A DNA stretch of 64,000 nt from Desertimonas sp963786985. Lineage in GTDB: Bacteria > Actinomycetota > Acidimicrobiia > Acidimicrobiales > Ilumatobacteraceae. Below are positions 1 through 9,380 of the stretch, in pieces (the first letter of the stretch is position 1; each line of letters begins with the position of its first letter). Position numbers and translations under genes: made by a program. Location: contig CAWBBL010000017.1 in NCBI GenBank assembly GCA_963786985.1, positions 99,105 to 163,104 of the forward strand. The letters run 5' to 3'. The notes below the pieces were generated by a model, which was given only the letters and a program-made list of their open reading frames with translations, had not been told where the DNA came from and searched no databases.

Positions 1-156
1 GGCGACGTCGACGACGAAGCCCGTCGAGAACGTCTCCGTGAGCACAACGAGGTCGACCCCGCTCGCCGCCGCGTCGCCGATGCGTGGCGCCAAGCGCTCG
101 AAGTTGGCGTCGCGATCGTTCCACACGATGTCGTGCTGGACGGCAGCAACCTTCAC
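1..156 (-). CDS. Carbon-nitrogen hydrolase (nitrilase superfamily), 3' part cut off by window edge
   Basis: The first 52 codons are visible, running off the left edge. The translation begins VKVAAVQHDIVW and reaches DLVVLTETFSTGF. This is the N-terminal pattern of the nitrilase/omega-amidase superfamily, with the catalytic Glu in the LTETF segment. The GTG start at 154-156 is preceded, reading the minus strand, by a TACGAT hexamer seven bases upstream, so the mRNA is probably leaderless. The substrate cannot be judged because the Lys and Cys of the catalytic triad lie outside the window. It is followed on the same strand by the aldehyde dehydrogenase group with an 83-base gap. Confidence 0.75.
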   Translation of the reverse strand, partial: MKVAAVQHDIVWNDRDANFERLAPRIGDAAASGVDLVVLTETFSTGFVVDVA

Positions 157-239
157 GACGCTGATCGTAGACCGAGCCCGCGTTCTCGAGCCACGAACGG
201 GCAACGGATTGCCGATCCGCGCCATCGGAACTGAACCCG

Positions 240-1760
240 TCAGTCGATGTCGAACCTGACCCCTTGGGCGAGGGGCAGCGACGTCGAGTAGTTGACCGTG
301 TTGGTCGCTCGTCGCATGTACGCCTTCCAGGCGTCAGAGCCGGATTCGCGGCCGCCGCCCGTCTCTTTCTCGCCGCCGAAGGCTCCACCGATCTCGGCGC
401 CGGAGGGTCCGATGTTGACGTTGGCGATCCCACAGTCGGAGCCGTTGGCAGCAAGGAATCGCTCGGCCTCGCGCACGTCGTTGGTGAAGATGCTCGACGC
501 CAGTCCCTGGGGCACGTCGTTGTGCACGGCGATCGCCTCGTCGAGTTCGGCGTAGCGCAACACGTACAGCAGCGGCCCGAACGTCTCGGTGCGCACGATG
601 TCGGTTGGCGACGGCATCGTGACCAGGGCCGGTGCGACGTAATAAGCGTCGGCGGCCTCGTCGACGAGTTGCCGCTGGCCACCGACGACGAGGGTGCCGC
701 CGTCGCTCGTCGCCGTCTCGATCGCCGCCGCAACGTTGTCGAACGCGGCGCCGTCGATGAGTGGACCAACGAGCGTGCCGTCGGCGAGCGGGTCGCCGAT
801 CGGAACGGTGGCGTAGGCCTTGGCCAGGCGCTCGACGAGCTCGTCGTGCACCGAGTCGTGGACGATGAGGCGGCGCAAGCTGGTGCAGCGCTGACCCGCC
901 GTGCCGACGGCGGAGAAGGCGACGCCGCGCACGGTGAGGTCGAGGTCGGCGGTGGGGGCGACGATCGCCGCGTTGTTCCCACCGAGCTCGAGGATCGCCC
1001 GACCGAACCGTCCGGCGACGATCGGAGCCACGGCACGGCCCATCCGCGTCGACCCGGTTGCCGAAACGATGGCCACGTCGGAGTGCGCGGCGAGGGCCGC
1101 GCCGACGTCGGCACCGCCCTGCAGCACCTGGTTGAGACCGTTGGGAGCATCGACATCAGCGGCGGCACGCCGGAACAGGGCATCGCAGGCCAGCGCCGTG
1201 AGCGGTGTCTTGTCGGACGGCTTCCACAGCACTGGATCGCCGGACACAATCGCCAGGGCGGCGTTCCACGACCACACCGCCACTGGGAAGTTGAAGGCGG
1301 TGATCACGGCGCACGGACCCATCGGGTGCCAGGTCTCCATCAGGCGGTGACCGGGTCGCTCGCTGGCAATGGTCAGTCCGTGCAACTGGCGCGACAGGCC
1401 GACGGCGAAGTCGCAGATGTCAATCATCTCCTGCACTTCGCCGAGGCCCTCCGAGCGGATCTTGCCGGCCTCGATCGACACCAACTCGCCGAGCTCGGTC
1501 TTGTGCTCCCGCAGCAGCTCGCCGAGGCGCCGAACCAGGGCGCCGCGTGCCGGCGCCGGGGTCGTCCGCCACAGCCCGAACGCTTCGACCGCCGTTGCGA
1601 CTGCGGCGTCGACGTCGGCGGACGAGCCGGCCGCGCCGAGCGATCCGCCGGTGATCGGCGTGCGGGCGGCGAGCTCGCCGTCTCGCTCGCCAACGCCGAG
1701 CGAACCGAGGAGTCCCTCGACGAGGGCGGCCACGTGGGTGTGGTCAGGCAGCACCGTCAT
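240..1760 (-). CDS. Aldehyde dehydrogenase, ALDH7/antiquitin type (probable aminoadipate-semialdehyde dehydrogenase)
   Basis: The protein is about 506 aa from the ATG at 1758-1760 (MTVLPDHTHV). It carries the ALDH substrate/NAD motifs ITAFNFPVAVWSWN and LELGGNNAAIV, and the nucleophile region AVGTAGQRCTSLRR with the catalytic Cys. The C-terminal part (GAEIGGAFGGEKETGGGRES, then SDAWKAYMRR) matches ALDH7 enzymes (antiquitin, bacterial AmaB/Pcd) closely. That family oxidises alpha-aminoadipate-6-semialdehyde/piperideine-6-carboxylate in lysine catabolism. It starts 10 bases after the stop of the class III aminotransferase, so the two are co-transcribed and plausibly act in sequence. A longer upstream start is possible but would overlap the aminotransferase. 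Confidence 0.9.
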   Translation of the reverse strand: MTVLPDHTHVAALVEGLLGSLGVGERDGELAARTPITGGSLGAAGSSADVDAAVATAVEAFGLWRTTPAPARGALVRRLGELLREHKTELGELVSIEAGKIRSEGLGEVQEMIDICDFAVGLSRQLHGLTIASERPGHRLMETWHPMGPCAVITAFNFPVAVWSWNAALAIVSGDPVLWKPSDKTPLTALACDALFRRAAADVDAPNGLNQVLQGGADVGAALAAHSDVAIVSATGSTRMGRAVAPIVAGRFGRAILELGGNNAAIVAPTADLDLTVRGVAFSAVGTAGQRCTSLRRLIVHDSVHDELVERLAKAYATVPIGDPLADGTLVGPLIDGAAFDNVAAAIETATSDGGTLVVGGQRQLVDEAADAYYVAPALVTMPSPTDIVRTETFGPLLYVLRYAELDEAIAVHNDVPQGLASSIFTNDVREAERFLAANGSDCGIANVNIGPSGAEIGGAFGGEKETGGGRESGSDAWKAYMRRATNTVNYSTSLPLAQGVRFDID

Positions 1761-1770
1761 CGCGCGAACC

Positions 1771-3084
1771 TCACGAGAGCGACGCTGCTGCGTCAGCGAT
1801 GATCGAAACCGCCGCATCGGCCTGCTCGATGGTGACGACGAGTGGCGGTGCCAGGCGGACACTGCGCTCACCGCACGTGAGCGTCAGTAGACCGCGACGA
1901 AAGCACGCGTCCTGCAATGCGTCGGCTGCGTCGTGATCGGGGGTGTCGAGTCCGATCATCAGTCCGCGACCGCGTACCTGGCGGAGGAACGGGCGCTCGA
2001 CGGCCAGCTCGGTGAGCGCTGACAACAGGTGGGCGCCGACCTTGGCAGCATTGTCGGCGAGGCCTTGCTCGACGAGCTGCAACGTGGCGCTGGCTGCGGC
2101 ACAGGCGACGGGGTTGCCGCCGAATGTCGAGCCGTGACCGCCAGGCTCCCAGTCCATCACACCAGCCTTGGCGACGATCCCGGCCAGCGGCAGGCCACTG
2201 GCGAGCCCCTTGCCGACGCACAGGATGTCGGGTTCGACACCGTCGTGTTGACAGGCCCACATCGTGCCGGTGCGCCCGACGCCCGACTGCACCTCGTCGA
2301 CGACGAGCAGGATCCCGTGGCGATCGCACAGTTCGCGCAGGGCGGCGAGCCATCCCGCCGGCGGCACGATGTAGCCACCTTCGCCTTGGATCGGCTCGAC
2401 GAAGACCGCCGCCACGTCGCCCGGATCGGTGAGCTTCTTGAACAGGACCTGCTCGATGTAGTCAGCGCCGGTCAATCCCACCTCGCCGTGCGGGTCCCAG
2501 TACGGGGCGTGGTAGCTCCCCGCCGGCAGGGCGCCGAAGCCGGCGCGCTGGCGGGACTTGCTGGCGGTCAATGAGAGGCTGCCGAGCGAGCGGCCGTGGA
2601 AGCCGCCGAGGAAGGCGATGGCATTCGGTCGTCCGGTGTGATGGCGGGCGAGTTTGAGGGCAGCCTCGACGGCCTCCGTGCCGGAGTTCGACAAGAACGT
2701 CTTGGTGTCGCCGGTCATCGGGGCCAGACGGGCGAGGCGCTCGCTGACGTCGGCGTAGGCGGGCAGATAGAAGTCGCTCGAGCAGTAGTGCAAGACGTCG
2801 TCGACCTGGGCGTGGATCGCCGCGTTGACGGCGGGATGGGCGTGGCCGGCGGCGACGACGGCAATCCCTGCGTTGAAGTCCAAGAAGCGGTTGCCATCCA
2901 CATCTTCGATGACACACCCGCGACCGCGCCTGACAACCAGCGGGTACACGCGGGTCAGCGACGGACTCGTCACTGCTTCGTCGCGCGCGATGATCGCGGA
3001 GGCCTGCGGGCCGGGCAGTTCCGTCCGCAGATCGGGAGCAGTCGAATCAGCCGTGAGGTCATCAGCAATGCCGGTCATCGTCAT
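1771..3084 (-). CDS. Class III PLP-dependent aminotransferase (lysine/ornithine/GABA aminotransferase type)
   Basis: The protein is 437 aa from the ATG at 3082-3084. Its start is preceded by a GGAGAACGGAG purine-rich stretch. A fold type I class III aminotransferase is shown by SNSGTEAVEAALKLAR (PLP phosphate binding), FHGRSLGSLSLT, VVDEVQSGVGRTG and the PLP lysine in VGKGLASGLPLAG. Family members act on omega-amino groups of ornithine, GABA or lysine. The neighbouring ALDH7 gene suggests lysine 6-aminotransferase or aminoadipate-pathway chemistry, but the sequence alone does not fix the substrate. It heads a two-gene operon with the dehydrogenase and is divergent from the fused E1 gene across an 81-base spacer. 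Confidence 0.88.
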   Translation of the reverse strand: MTMTGIADDLTADSTAPDLRTELPGPQASAIIARDEAVTSPSLTRVYPLVVRRGRGCVIEDVDGNRFLDFNAGIAVVAAGHAHPAVNAAIHAQVDDVLHYCSSDFYLPAYADVSERLARLAPMTGDTKTFLSNSGTEAVEAALKLARHHTGRPNAIAFLGGFHGRSLGSLSLTASKSRQRAGFGALPAGSYHAPYWDPHGEVGLTGADYIEQVLFKKLTDPGDVAAVFVEPIQGEGGYIVPPAGWLAALRELCDRHGILLVVDEVQSGVGRTGTMWACQHDGVEPDILCVGKGLASGLPLAGIVAKAGVMDWEPGGHGSTFGGNPVACAAASATLQLVEQGLADNAAKVGAHLLSALTELAVERPFLRQVRGRGLMIGLDTPDHDAADALQDACFRRGLLTLTCGERSVRLAPPLVVTIEQADAAVSIIADAAASLS

Positions 3085-3165
3085 GTTCGTGGCTCCGTTC
3101 TCCGACACGCTGTGTGACTTCGGCGTACCTGTTCCGAAATCGACCTCGACTGTAATGTCTGTTCC

Positions 3166-5424
3166 ATGAGCGGGCAACGCATCAGCGGCATCGACGACCG
3201 CCATCGACTCGACGAGTCCGAGGCGCTGCTGGTCGACACCGTGGCGGCGCTCGACGTACCGGCTCGGTCGCGCACCGTACCGGACGCGGCGGTGGCGCCT
3301 GGTTCGACGCTGACGTGGCGCCGTCTCGATGTCCTGTTCGACGCCCAGGTCGCCAGCCGCAACCTCGACCACGCGGCGCGCTGGCTACGTTCCGAGGGAC
3401 GCGGCTTCTACACGATCGGGTCCGCCGGCCATGAGGCCAACGCCTTCGTGGCCGCGGCATTGCGTCCCACCGATCCGGCGCTCTTGCACTATCGCTCGGG
3501 CGCTTTCTACCTGGCGCGGGCGCAACAGGTCCGCCTCCACGACGGCGTGGGCGACATCCTCAGGGGGCTGCTGGCGGCCGCTGACGAGCCGATCGCCGGC
3601 GGTCGCCACAAGGTCTTCGGCAACGCCGACCTGGCGGTGATCCCGCAGACCTCGACGATCGCCTCGCAACTGCCGAGGGCGCTCGGGGTCGCTTACGCCA
3701 TCGGGGCGGCCGACGAGCTGGATGTCGACACCCAGTGGCCGACCGACGCCCTCGCCGTGTGCAGCTTCGGCGATGCGTCGCTGAACCATTCCACTGCCCA
3801 GGGCTCGATCAACGCCGCCGCCCAGATGGCCCACCGCGGTGTGCCGTTGCCGTTGCTCCTCGTCTGCGAGGACAACGGGTTGGGAATCAGCGTCCCGACC
3901 CCTGCCGGGTGGGTGGCCGCATCCTTGTCGAATCGGCCCGGAGTTCCGTACCTGCACGCCGAGGGCACCGATCCGCTCGCCGTCTACGAGGCCGCCGAGG
4001 AGCTGGCCGACGTCGTGCGCGACGAACGACGCCCGGCGATTCTCCATGTACGCGTCGTGCGGTTCGGCGGTCATGCCGGAACCGATGTCGAGTCCGGCTA
4101 CCGCGAAGCGGCGAGCATCCGCGCCGAGCGTGAGGACGACCCGATCGTGGCCACCGCGCGGGCGCTGGTCGCTGGCGGCCTCGCCACGCCCGTCGAACTG
4201 GTTCGACGGATCCTCGACTCCCGGAGCATGGTCCGGGCGCGGGCAACGGAACTGATCGAGTGCCGACGGTTGAGCACCGCCGAGGAGGTGATCGAGCCGT
4301 TGGCCAGACGGCGTCCGCGGTTGGTCGCCGAACGGGTGGCCGTCGTCGCTCCCGCGGCTCGCCGGCGGCGGTTCTTCGGGACCCTGCCGGAGGCCGGACC
4401 ACCGTTGACGCTGGCCGAGTCGATCAACCGGACGCTCGCCGAGCTGCTGGCCGCCGACCCGTCGGTGCTGGTCTTCGGCGAGGACATCGGCGCCAAGGGC
4501 GGGGTCTATGGCGTCACCCGCGGGCTGCAGCGGATGGCCGGGGCCGACCGGGTGTTCGACACGTTGCTCGACGAGCAGACGATCCTCGGCCTGGCCCTCG
4601 GCGCGGGGGTGTCGGGGATGTTGCCGATCCCGGAGATCCAATACCTGGCGTACCTCCACAACGCCGTCGACCAGCTGCGCGGAGAGGCGGCGACATTGTC
4701 GTTCTTCTCGACCGGCCAGTACCTCAACCCGATGGTCGTGCGCATCGCCGGGTACGGCTACCAGAAGGGATTTGGTGGCCACTTCCACAACGACAACGCC
4801 CTCGGGGGTCTGCGTGACCTTCCTGGCGTCGTCGTCGCGTCTCCGGCGCGCGGGTCAGATGCCGCGGCGATGCTGCGGACGTGTGCCGCAGCGGCGAAGA
4901 CCGACGGCACGGTGTCGCTGTTCCTCGAGCCGATCGCCTTGTACCACACCCGAGACCTGCACGCCGCCGGCGACGACGGTTGGGTGTCGCCGTACACCGC
5001 GCCCGGCCAGTGGGCGGATCTGCACGTGCCGATCGGCATTGGGTGCGTTGCCCGGGACGGCACCGACGTGTTGATCGCCACGTGGGGGAACGGGCTGTAC
5101 CTGTCGTTGCGAGTGGCGGAGCGCTTGCGCGTCGAGGGCCTCAGCGTTCGGGTGCTCGACTTGCGCTGGCTCGTTCCCCTGCCGGTTGCCGACCTCCTCG
5201 CCAACGCCGCGGACGTCGGCCGGGTGGTCGTGGTCGACGAGACTCGTCACCAAGGCGGCGTTGGTGAAGGTGTCGTGGCGGCACTCGTCGAAGGTGGCTT
5301 CGGCGGTCCGATCACGCGGGTGGCGGCGAGGGACTCCTTCATTCCCCTCGGCGACGCGGCGAATCTCGTGCTCGTGTCGGAGGACGACATCGCCGACGCC
5401 GTACGGGCCATCCGCCGCGTGTGA
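3166..5424 (+). CDS. Fused alpha-beta 2-oxoacid dehydrogenase E1 component (TPP-dependent)
   Basis: The 752-aa protein joins an E1-alpha domain (about residues 50-390) to an E1-beta domain (about 410-752). The alpha half has the thiamine diphosphate motif as GDASLNHSTAQ ending in CEDNGLGIS. The beta half has LVFGEDIGAKGGVYGVTRGL, LGAGVSGMLPIPEIQ and VVDETRHQGGVGEG, typical of transketolase-like beta subunits. Such enzymes decarboxylate branched-chain or other 2-oxoacids and pass the acyl group to a lipoylated E2. No E2 or E3 gene is nearby. Being divergent from the aminotransferase and ALDH7 genes suggests a 2-oxoacid from lysine or a related amino acid as substrate, possibly 2-oxoadipate; this is inference. 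A TAATGT hexamer lies seven bases before the ATG. Confidence 0.88.
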   Translation: MSGQRISGIDDRHRLDESEALLVDTVAALDVPARSRTVPDAAVAPGSTLTWRRLDVLFDAQVASRNLDHAARWLRSEGRGFYTIGSAGHEANAFVAAALRPTDPALLHYRSGAFYLARAQQVRLHDGVGDILRGLLAAADEPIAGGRHKVFGNADLAVIPQTSTIASQLPRALGVAYAIGAADELDVDTQWPTDALAVCSFGDASLNHSTAQGSINAAAQMAHRGVPLPLLLVCEDNGLGISVPTPAGWVAASLSNRPGVPYLHAEGTDPLAVYEAAEELADVVRDERRPAILHVRVVRFGGHAGTDVESGYREAASIRAEREDDPIVATARALVAGGLATPVELVRRILDSRSMVRARATELIECRRLSTAEEVIEPLARRRPRLVAERVAVVAPAARRRRFFGTLPEAGPPLTLAESINRTLAELLAADPSVLVFGEDIGAKGGVYGVTRGLQRMAGADRVFDTLLDEQTILGLALGAGVSGMLPIPEIQYLAYLHNAVDQLRGEAATLSFFSTGQYLNPMVVRIAGYGYQKGFGGHFHNDNALGGLRDLPGVVVASPARGSDAAAMLRTCAAAAKTDGTVSLFLEPIALYHTRDLHAAGDDGWVSPYTAPGQWADLHVPIGIGCVARDGTDVLIATWGNGLYLSLRVAERLRVEGLSVRVLDLRWLVPLPVADLLANAADVGRVVVVDETRHQGGVGEGVVAALVEGGFGGPITRVAARDSFIPLGDAANLVLVSEDDIADAVRAIRRV

Positions 5425-5431
5425 GTGCCCC

Positions 5432-5500
5432 GCGCCGATCTGGGCGGCTTCCGATTCATTGGTCGAGCTGCTGACGACAACGTCGTCACAGCGACCAGAG
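5432..5500. repeat. Dispersed hairpin element, copy A (also a terminator candidate)
   Basis: This segment lies between two convergent genes and resembles 23376-23445 over its whole length, with exact stretches CGATTCATTGGTCGA and AACGTCGTCACAGCGACCA. In this copy the core folds into a long stem: GGTC/GACC, then GCTG/CAGC, then TGACGAC/GTCGTCA with an AAC loop (5461-5494). No T-tract follows. It could end transcription of both flanking genes, but the second copy sits in a divergent promoter region, so it is better described as a dispersed palindromic element. Confidence 0.55.
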
Positions 5501-5505
5501 AACCT

Positions 5506-6624
5506 CTAGCCCGTCGGGAACAACGAGCGTTCCACGAGCATCCGTTGGGCGCGGGCGTAGGCGCCGGCGAACGGCAACGTGACGACGACGACTGGCCCGT
5601 CGGTCGATACCGCGGCGTCGGGGAGCAGCTCACTGAGTGGCTGATTGGAAACCAGGTCGACGTTCTCGGCGAGAGCCTGTTCGACGAGCGTGGCGTTTGC
5701 TTCGGCGGACTCGGGGTCCGGGTGGACGAGGAGCACCTCGGTGCTCGTCAGCGCGCCGTCGTAGAGGTCGGCGATCACCACCCCGTCGTAGGGTTGTAAG
5801 AGCACCAGATCGGCGAGGAGCTGCTCGGCCGCATCAGGATTGAGCAGAAGAGCCGCCGGATCGAACCCGATCGCTTCGTCGACGGCCATCACCTGCAGCA
5901 CGTCGCCCTCGCCGAGCGCCGCGACCGCAGCCGCGACGAAGTCGTCGTCGAGTAGCGAGTCGGCGTGGCCGGCCGACGTCGAGAGGACAGCCTCCATGTC
6001 GGCCGCGTCGATGGTCCGAACGACCGTCGCCTCGCCGTCCGTGCCGATGAGCGCGAGTTGGCCGCCCTGGCCGAGGGGGCGCATCGGCGTGCGCAGCTCG
6101 AGCTGCGTCTCCAGCGGGTCGTCGCCCCATTGGAAGTAGCCGCCATCAGGATGCTCGATCGTCGTCAGCTGAGCGGACCAGAGGGGGTCGGTCTCCACCG
6201 CGGCCGTCACGTCGTCGGGGCTGACCCGGATCTCGGCGATCGCGATGTTGTTCGGTGGCGCTTGGACGGAGACTTCACGGTCGATGTCGAACATCGTGAA
6301 ACCGACCTCGGAACGCGCCTCGTCGAGCTGGGCGGAGTACTGGCCGAACAGGGTCGCGGGCTGCGTCCAGGTAGTGAGGTCGATCATCGATCCGACGCGT
6401 TCGAAGCGCTCGTCGACCTCGGGACCGACGCCGGCCCGTTCCCAAGCCAGCTCGAGGTCCACGTAGTAGAGGACCGCGCCATCGGCTTCGAGGGCGTCGG
6501 CCGGCAGGCGGTCGAGCGACTGCTCGAACGGCGTCTGTGCTACCGACTCGGGATCGCTCGGCACGGTGGAACCGACGACCGCGGTGGCCAGGGCGCCGAC
6601 GAGAACGACAGTTGGGACCAACAC
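5506..6624 (-). CDS. Exported or membrane-anchored protein of unknown function
   Basis: The 372-aa protein starts with one hydrophobic segment (LVPTVVLVGALATAVVGST) that fits a signal anchor or signal peptide. The rest is acidic, soluble and rich in Asp, Glu and Ala, with no catalytic motif I recognise. The GTG start at 6622-6624 is weakly supported, and a slightly different start is possible. It follows the enoyl-CoA hydratase gene on the same strand by about 21 bases. It resembles the general style of DUF3352-like exported proteins in Actinobacteria, but I cannot claim membership. Confidence 0.7.
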   Translation of the reverse strand: MLVPTVVLVGALATAVVGSTVPSDPESVAQTPFEQSLDRLPADALEADGAVLYYVDLELAWERAGVGPEVDERFERVGSMIDLTTWTQPATLFGQYSAQLDEARSEVGFTMFDIDREVSVQAPPNNIAIAEIRVSPDDVTAAVETDPLWSAQLTTIEHPDGGYFQWGDDPLETQLELRTPMRPLGQGGQLALIGTDGEATVVRTIDAADMEAVLSTSAGHADSLLDDDFVAAAVAALGEGDVLQVMAVDEAIGFDPAALLLNPDAAEQLLADLVLLQPYDGVVIADLYDGALTSTEVLLVHPDPESAEANATLVEQALAENVDLVSNQPLSELLPDAAVSTDGPVVVVTLPFAGAYARAQRMLVERSLFPTG

Positions 6625-6645
6625 AGCGTGCCAACGTAGTGGTGC

Positions 6646-7455
6646 TCAGGTGGCGTCGGCCGATCGCGACCACGACGGCGGACGCTTCTCGGCGAAGGCG
6701 GCCATCCCCTCGGCGGCCTCGACGCTCTGGAAGTGGTGGTCGGAGAGGGCGCGCATGCGGGCGAATGCCTCGTCGCGCCGAGTCGTGTCGTCACCTGCTG
6801 CGTCGCCGAGCAGGCGCTTGGTCGCCGCGACGGCCTGTGGCCCGCCACGGGAAACCGCCGCACAGAGGTGGTCGACCACCGACGTCACGTCGGTGGTCAC
6901 GTGGGTGACGAGTCCGACCTGCCGGGCGTATTCGGCATCGAACGGCTCGCCGGTGAGCAAGGCGGTGGCGAGGCTCGCCGGCCGTACTCGTCGGAAGATG
7001 GGGACCGAGATGATCGCCGCCACGACACCGATGCGTACCTCGGTGAGGGCGAACGTCACGGCGCTGTCCACGACAACGAGGTCGCACGACGCCATCAGGC
7101 CGAGACCACCGGCGCGCGCCGGCCCGGTGACGGCGGCGATCGTCGGGACGCTGACGTCCATCACGCGCTCGAACGCCCGCACGACCGGAGCAGAGTCCGG
7201 CGGCCCACTGGCCCGCTCCTTGAGATCGGCGCCGGCACAGAACGCCGGTGGCGTGTGCGTGAGCACGATGGAGCGCACGTCGCCAGCGGCGATGGCCTGT
7301 TCGGCGTGGTCGAGGGCATTGTGCAGATCGCCGACGAGTCGCCGGGACAGGGCGTTGCGATTGGCGGGCGAATCGAGGGTGATCGTCGCCACGTGGTCCG
7401 TGACCTCGATGTGGACCAGTTCGTCGGTCGGGTCGGGACGGGGCGAAGTCGGCAT
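6646..7455 (-). CDS. Enoyl-CoA hydratase/isomerase family protein
   Basis: The protein is 269 aa from the ATG at 7453-7455 (MPTSPRPDPTDELV). Crotonase-fold signatures are VATITLDSPANRNALS near the N-terminus, the oxyanion-hole segment PPAFCAGADLKER, and GPARAGGLGLMASCDLVV where the catalytic Glu would lie. The second region lacks the usual Glu pair of classical hydratases, so it may be an isomerase or a related crotonase. It is on the minus strand 29 bases after the dinG stop and probably in the same transcription unit. A start 33 bases upstream is possible. Confidence 0.85.
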   Translation of the reverse strand: MPTSPRPDPTDELVHIEVTDHVATITLDSPANRNALSRRLVGDLHNALDHAEQAIAAGDVRSIVLTHTPPAFCAGADLKERASGPPDSAPVVRAFERVMDVSVPTIAAVTGPARAGGLGLMASCDLVVVDSAVTFALTEVRIGVVAAIISVPIFRRVRPASLATALLTGEPFDAEYARQVGLVTHVTTDVTSVVDHLCAAVSRGGPQAVAATKRLLGDAAGDDTTRRDEAFARMRALSDHHFQSVEAAEGMAAFAEKRPPSWSRSADAT

Positions 7456-7484
7456 GTCGCCGACTGTGGCACACGCGAGGGGGC

Positions 7485-9380
7485 TCAATCGCCGGTGATC
7501 TCGGCGAGAAAGTTCTCGACGTCCGCTCGATCACGCGTCCGGCGCATCGGCGGCAGGGCGTTGACGATGTTCCAGCGGTACCGCGCCGTGCCCAGGCGGC
7601 GGTCGAGCACGGCGACCACCCCACGGTCGGTTGCCGTGCGGATCAAGCGGCCGGCGGCCTGGGCGAGCATCATCGCGGCCCGCGGCACGTCGATCTGACT
7701 GAAGGCCGCCGGGCCGAGTAGGTCGCGGCGGGCCGACAGCAGCGGGTCATCCGGACGCGGGAACGGCAGGCGATCGATGACGACCTGGATCAGCGTTCGC
7801 CCGGGCACATCGACACCCTGGAAGAAGCCGGCCGTCGCCAGCAACGTCGTCGGCTCGTCGGCGGCGAAGGCCCGCAGCAGCGCTGGTTTGGGCAGGTCGC
7901 GCTGGGTGAGCAGAGGAACGTCGACACGATCGGCCAACGCCGCGGCGGCCGCGTCCATCGCCGCCCAACTCGTGAACAAGGCGAGCGTGCGCCCTCCGGC
8001 GGCGGCGATGAGCGCGGCGAGCTCGTCGTGCACGGCGCCGCGGTAGCCGGGATGACGTGGGTCGGGGAGTGACATGGCGCAGTACAGCAGGGCGTTGTGC
8101 GGGTAGTCGAACGGGCTCCCGACATCGGCTTCATCGACGGTCGTCGGAGCAAACCCGGCCCGTTGCACGAGCGATGCCGGGATCGTGGCGCTGGTGAGGA
8201 TTGCCGTTCGCTGGTCCCACACGCCGTCACGCAGCAGCGGCCCGACGTCGAGTGGAGCGATCTCCAGGCGCGGGTTCGACGGACCTCCGCTGACGAAGTC
8301 GACCCTCGTGCCGGTCGGCGCCGACGGACCGGCGAGGGCGGTGTCGACGCTCGTCATCGCCGATCCGGTCAGCAGTTGGGCGCGCAGCTTCTTCTGTCTG
8401 GCGTCCTCGATCGGCGTGTCGATGCTGGTGAGCGCGGCGAGGGCCCGCTCCAATCTCGCCCGCGCTTCGAGGAGCGCCGACTGCAATTCGTCCGGATAGT
8501 GGATCGGCAGCCGCTCGCCGACGTGGGCGGCGAGCGCTTCACGGATCACGTCAGCGACATCGACGACCCCGGCGACCACCTCAGGGTCGTCGAGGATGCG
8601 GCGGATCACCGCTGCGAGGGCCACGAACCGGCCCGGGCTGATCTGCACGCTGAGCGTCGTGCTCATGATGTCCTCGAGGCCGTGGGCCTCGTCGAAGACC
8701 ACGACGTCGTGATCAGGCAGGATCGTCCCGTCGCTCGCGACGTGGAGCCCGTACAGATACGTGTTGACCACCACGACGTCGGCAACCTGGGCGCGTCGCC
8801 GCGCCAGCTCGGCGAAGCACGGCTCACCCATCGGGCACTGCTTGGCGCCAGGGCACTCGTCGCTACCGACCGTGACGGCCCGCAGGGCCGCATCCGTGGG
8901 TCCGAAGTCGAGCTCGGCGACGTCGCCCGTCGGTGTCGTTGCCACCCATTTGGCGATGCGATGGAGATCGGCCTCGACCCGCGACGACAGATCGCCGAGC
9001 TCGAGTTGACCCTGAGCGGCGTCGCCCGGCGCCGTCAGCTCGCGGAGACGCTGCAGACAGACGTAGTTGCTACGACCTTTGAGCACGGCCCAGTCGAACG
9101 CCTCGGGGAGCACCTCGGCGAGGAACGGCAGGTCCTTTCCGGCGAGCTGATCCTGCAGCGCCTTGGTGGCCGTGGCGACGACGACCCGACTGCCGGACGT
9201 GATCGCCGGCACGAGGTAGGCCAACGTCTTGCCGGTGCCGGTGCCGGCCTGGACGACGAGGTGGCGCCGGTCGTCGATCGCCTTCGCGACGAGCGCCGCC
9301 ATCTGTTGTTGTCCGGGGCGATCCTCGGCGTCCGGCAACGCCGCGGTCACCGCGGCGAGGGCTGCCGCCGGCTCTGTCAC
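7485..9380 (-). CDS. dinG: DinG-like ATP-dependent DNA helicase with Fe-S cluster
   Basis: The 631-aa protein has Walker A GTGTGKTLAYL near residue 45, a DEAHGLED box, and four cysteines (VCLQ, ECPGAKQCPMGEPC) placed as in XPD/DinG helicases that bind a 4Fe-4S cluster. The C-terminal helicase half includes ATAGFFQGVDVPG and QAAGRLIRT. The GTG start at 9378-9380 overlaps the uppS stop by four bases (GTGA), so translation is coupled. DinG enzymes unwind 5'-tailed DNA, D-loops and R-loops during repair and replication. No LexA box is visible because the gene lies inside an operon. Confidence 0.9.
   Translation of the reverse strand: MTEPAAALAAVTAALPDAEDRPGQQQMAALVAKAIDDRRHLVVQAGTGTGKTLAYLVPAITSGSRVVVATATKALQDQLAGKDLPFLAEVLPEAFDWAVLKGRSNYVCLQRLRELTAPGDAAQGQLELGDLSSRVEADLHRIAKWVATTPTGDVAELDFGPTDAALRAVTVGSDECPGAKQCPMGEPCFAELARRRAQVADVVVVNTYLYGLHVASDGTILPDHDVVVFDEAHGLEDIMSTTLSVQISPGRFVALAAVIRRILDDPEVVAGVVDVADVIREALAAHVGERLPIHYPDELQSALLEARARLERALAALTSIDTPIEDARQKKLRAQLLTGSAMTSVDTALAGPSAPTGTRVDFVSGGPSNPRLEIAPLDVGPLLRDGVWDQRTAILTSATIPASLVQRAGFAPTTVDEADVGSPFDYPHNALLYCAMSLPDPRHPGYRGAVHDELAALIAAAGGRTLALFTSWAAMDAAAAALADRVDVPLLTQRDLPKPALLRAFAADEPTTLLATAGFFQGVDVPGRTLIQVVIDRLPFPRPDDPLLSARRDLLGPAAFSQIDVPRAAMMLAQAAGRLIRTATDRGVVAVLDRRLGTARYRWNIVNALPPMRRTRDRADVENFLAEITGD

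Noticed and set aside
264..1802. A 512-codon open frame on the plus strand opposite the aldehyde dehydrogenase
   Set aside because: It is an antisense shadow produced by high GC3; its product is Arg/Gly/Ala-rich without motifs, while the minus strand encodes a full ALDH7 enzyme.
3130..3165. Repeated TGTTCC before the E1 gene as an operator
   Set aside because: Two six-base copies 30 bases apart are easily found by chance, with no symmetry or further support.
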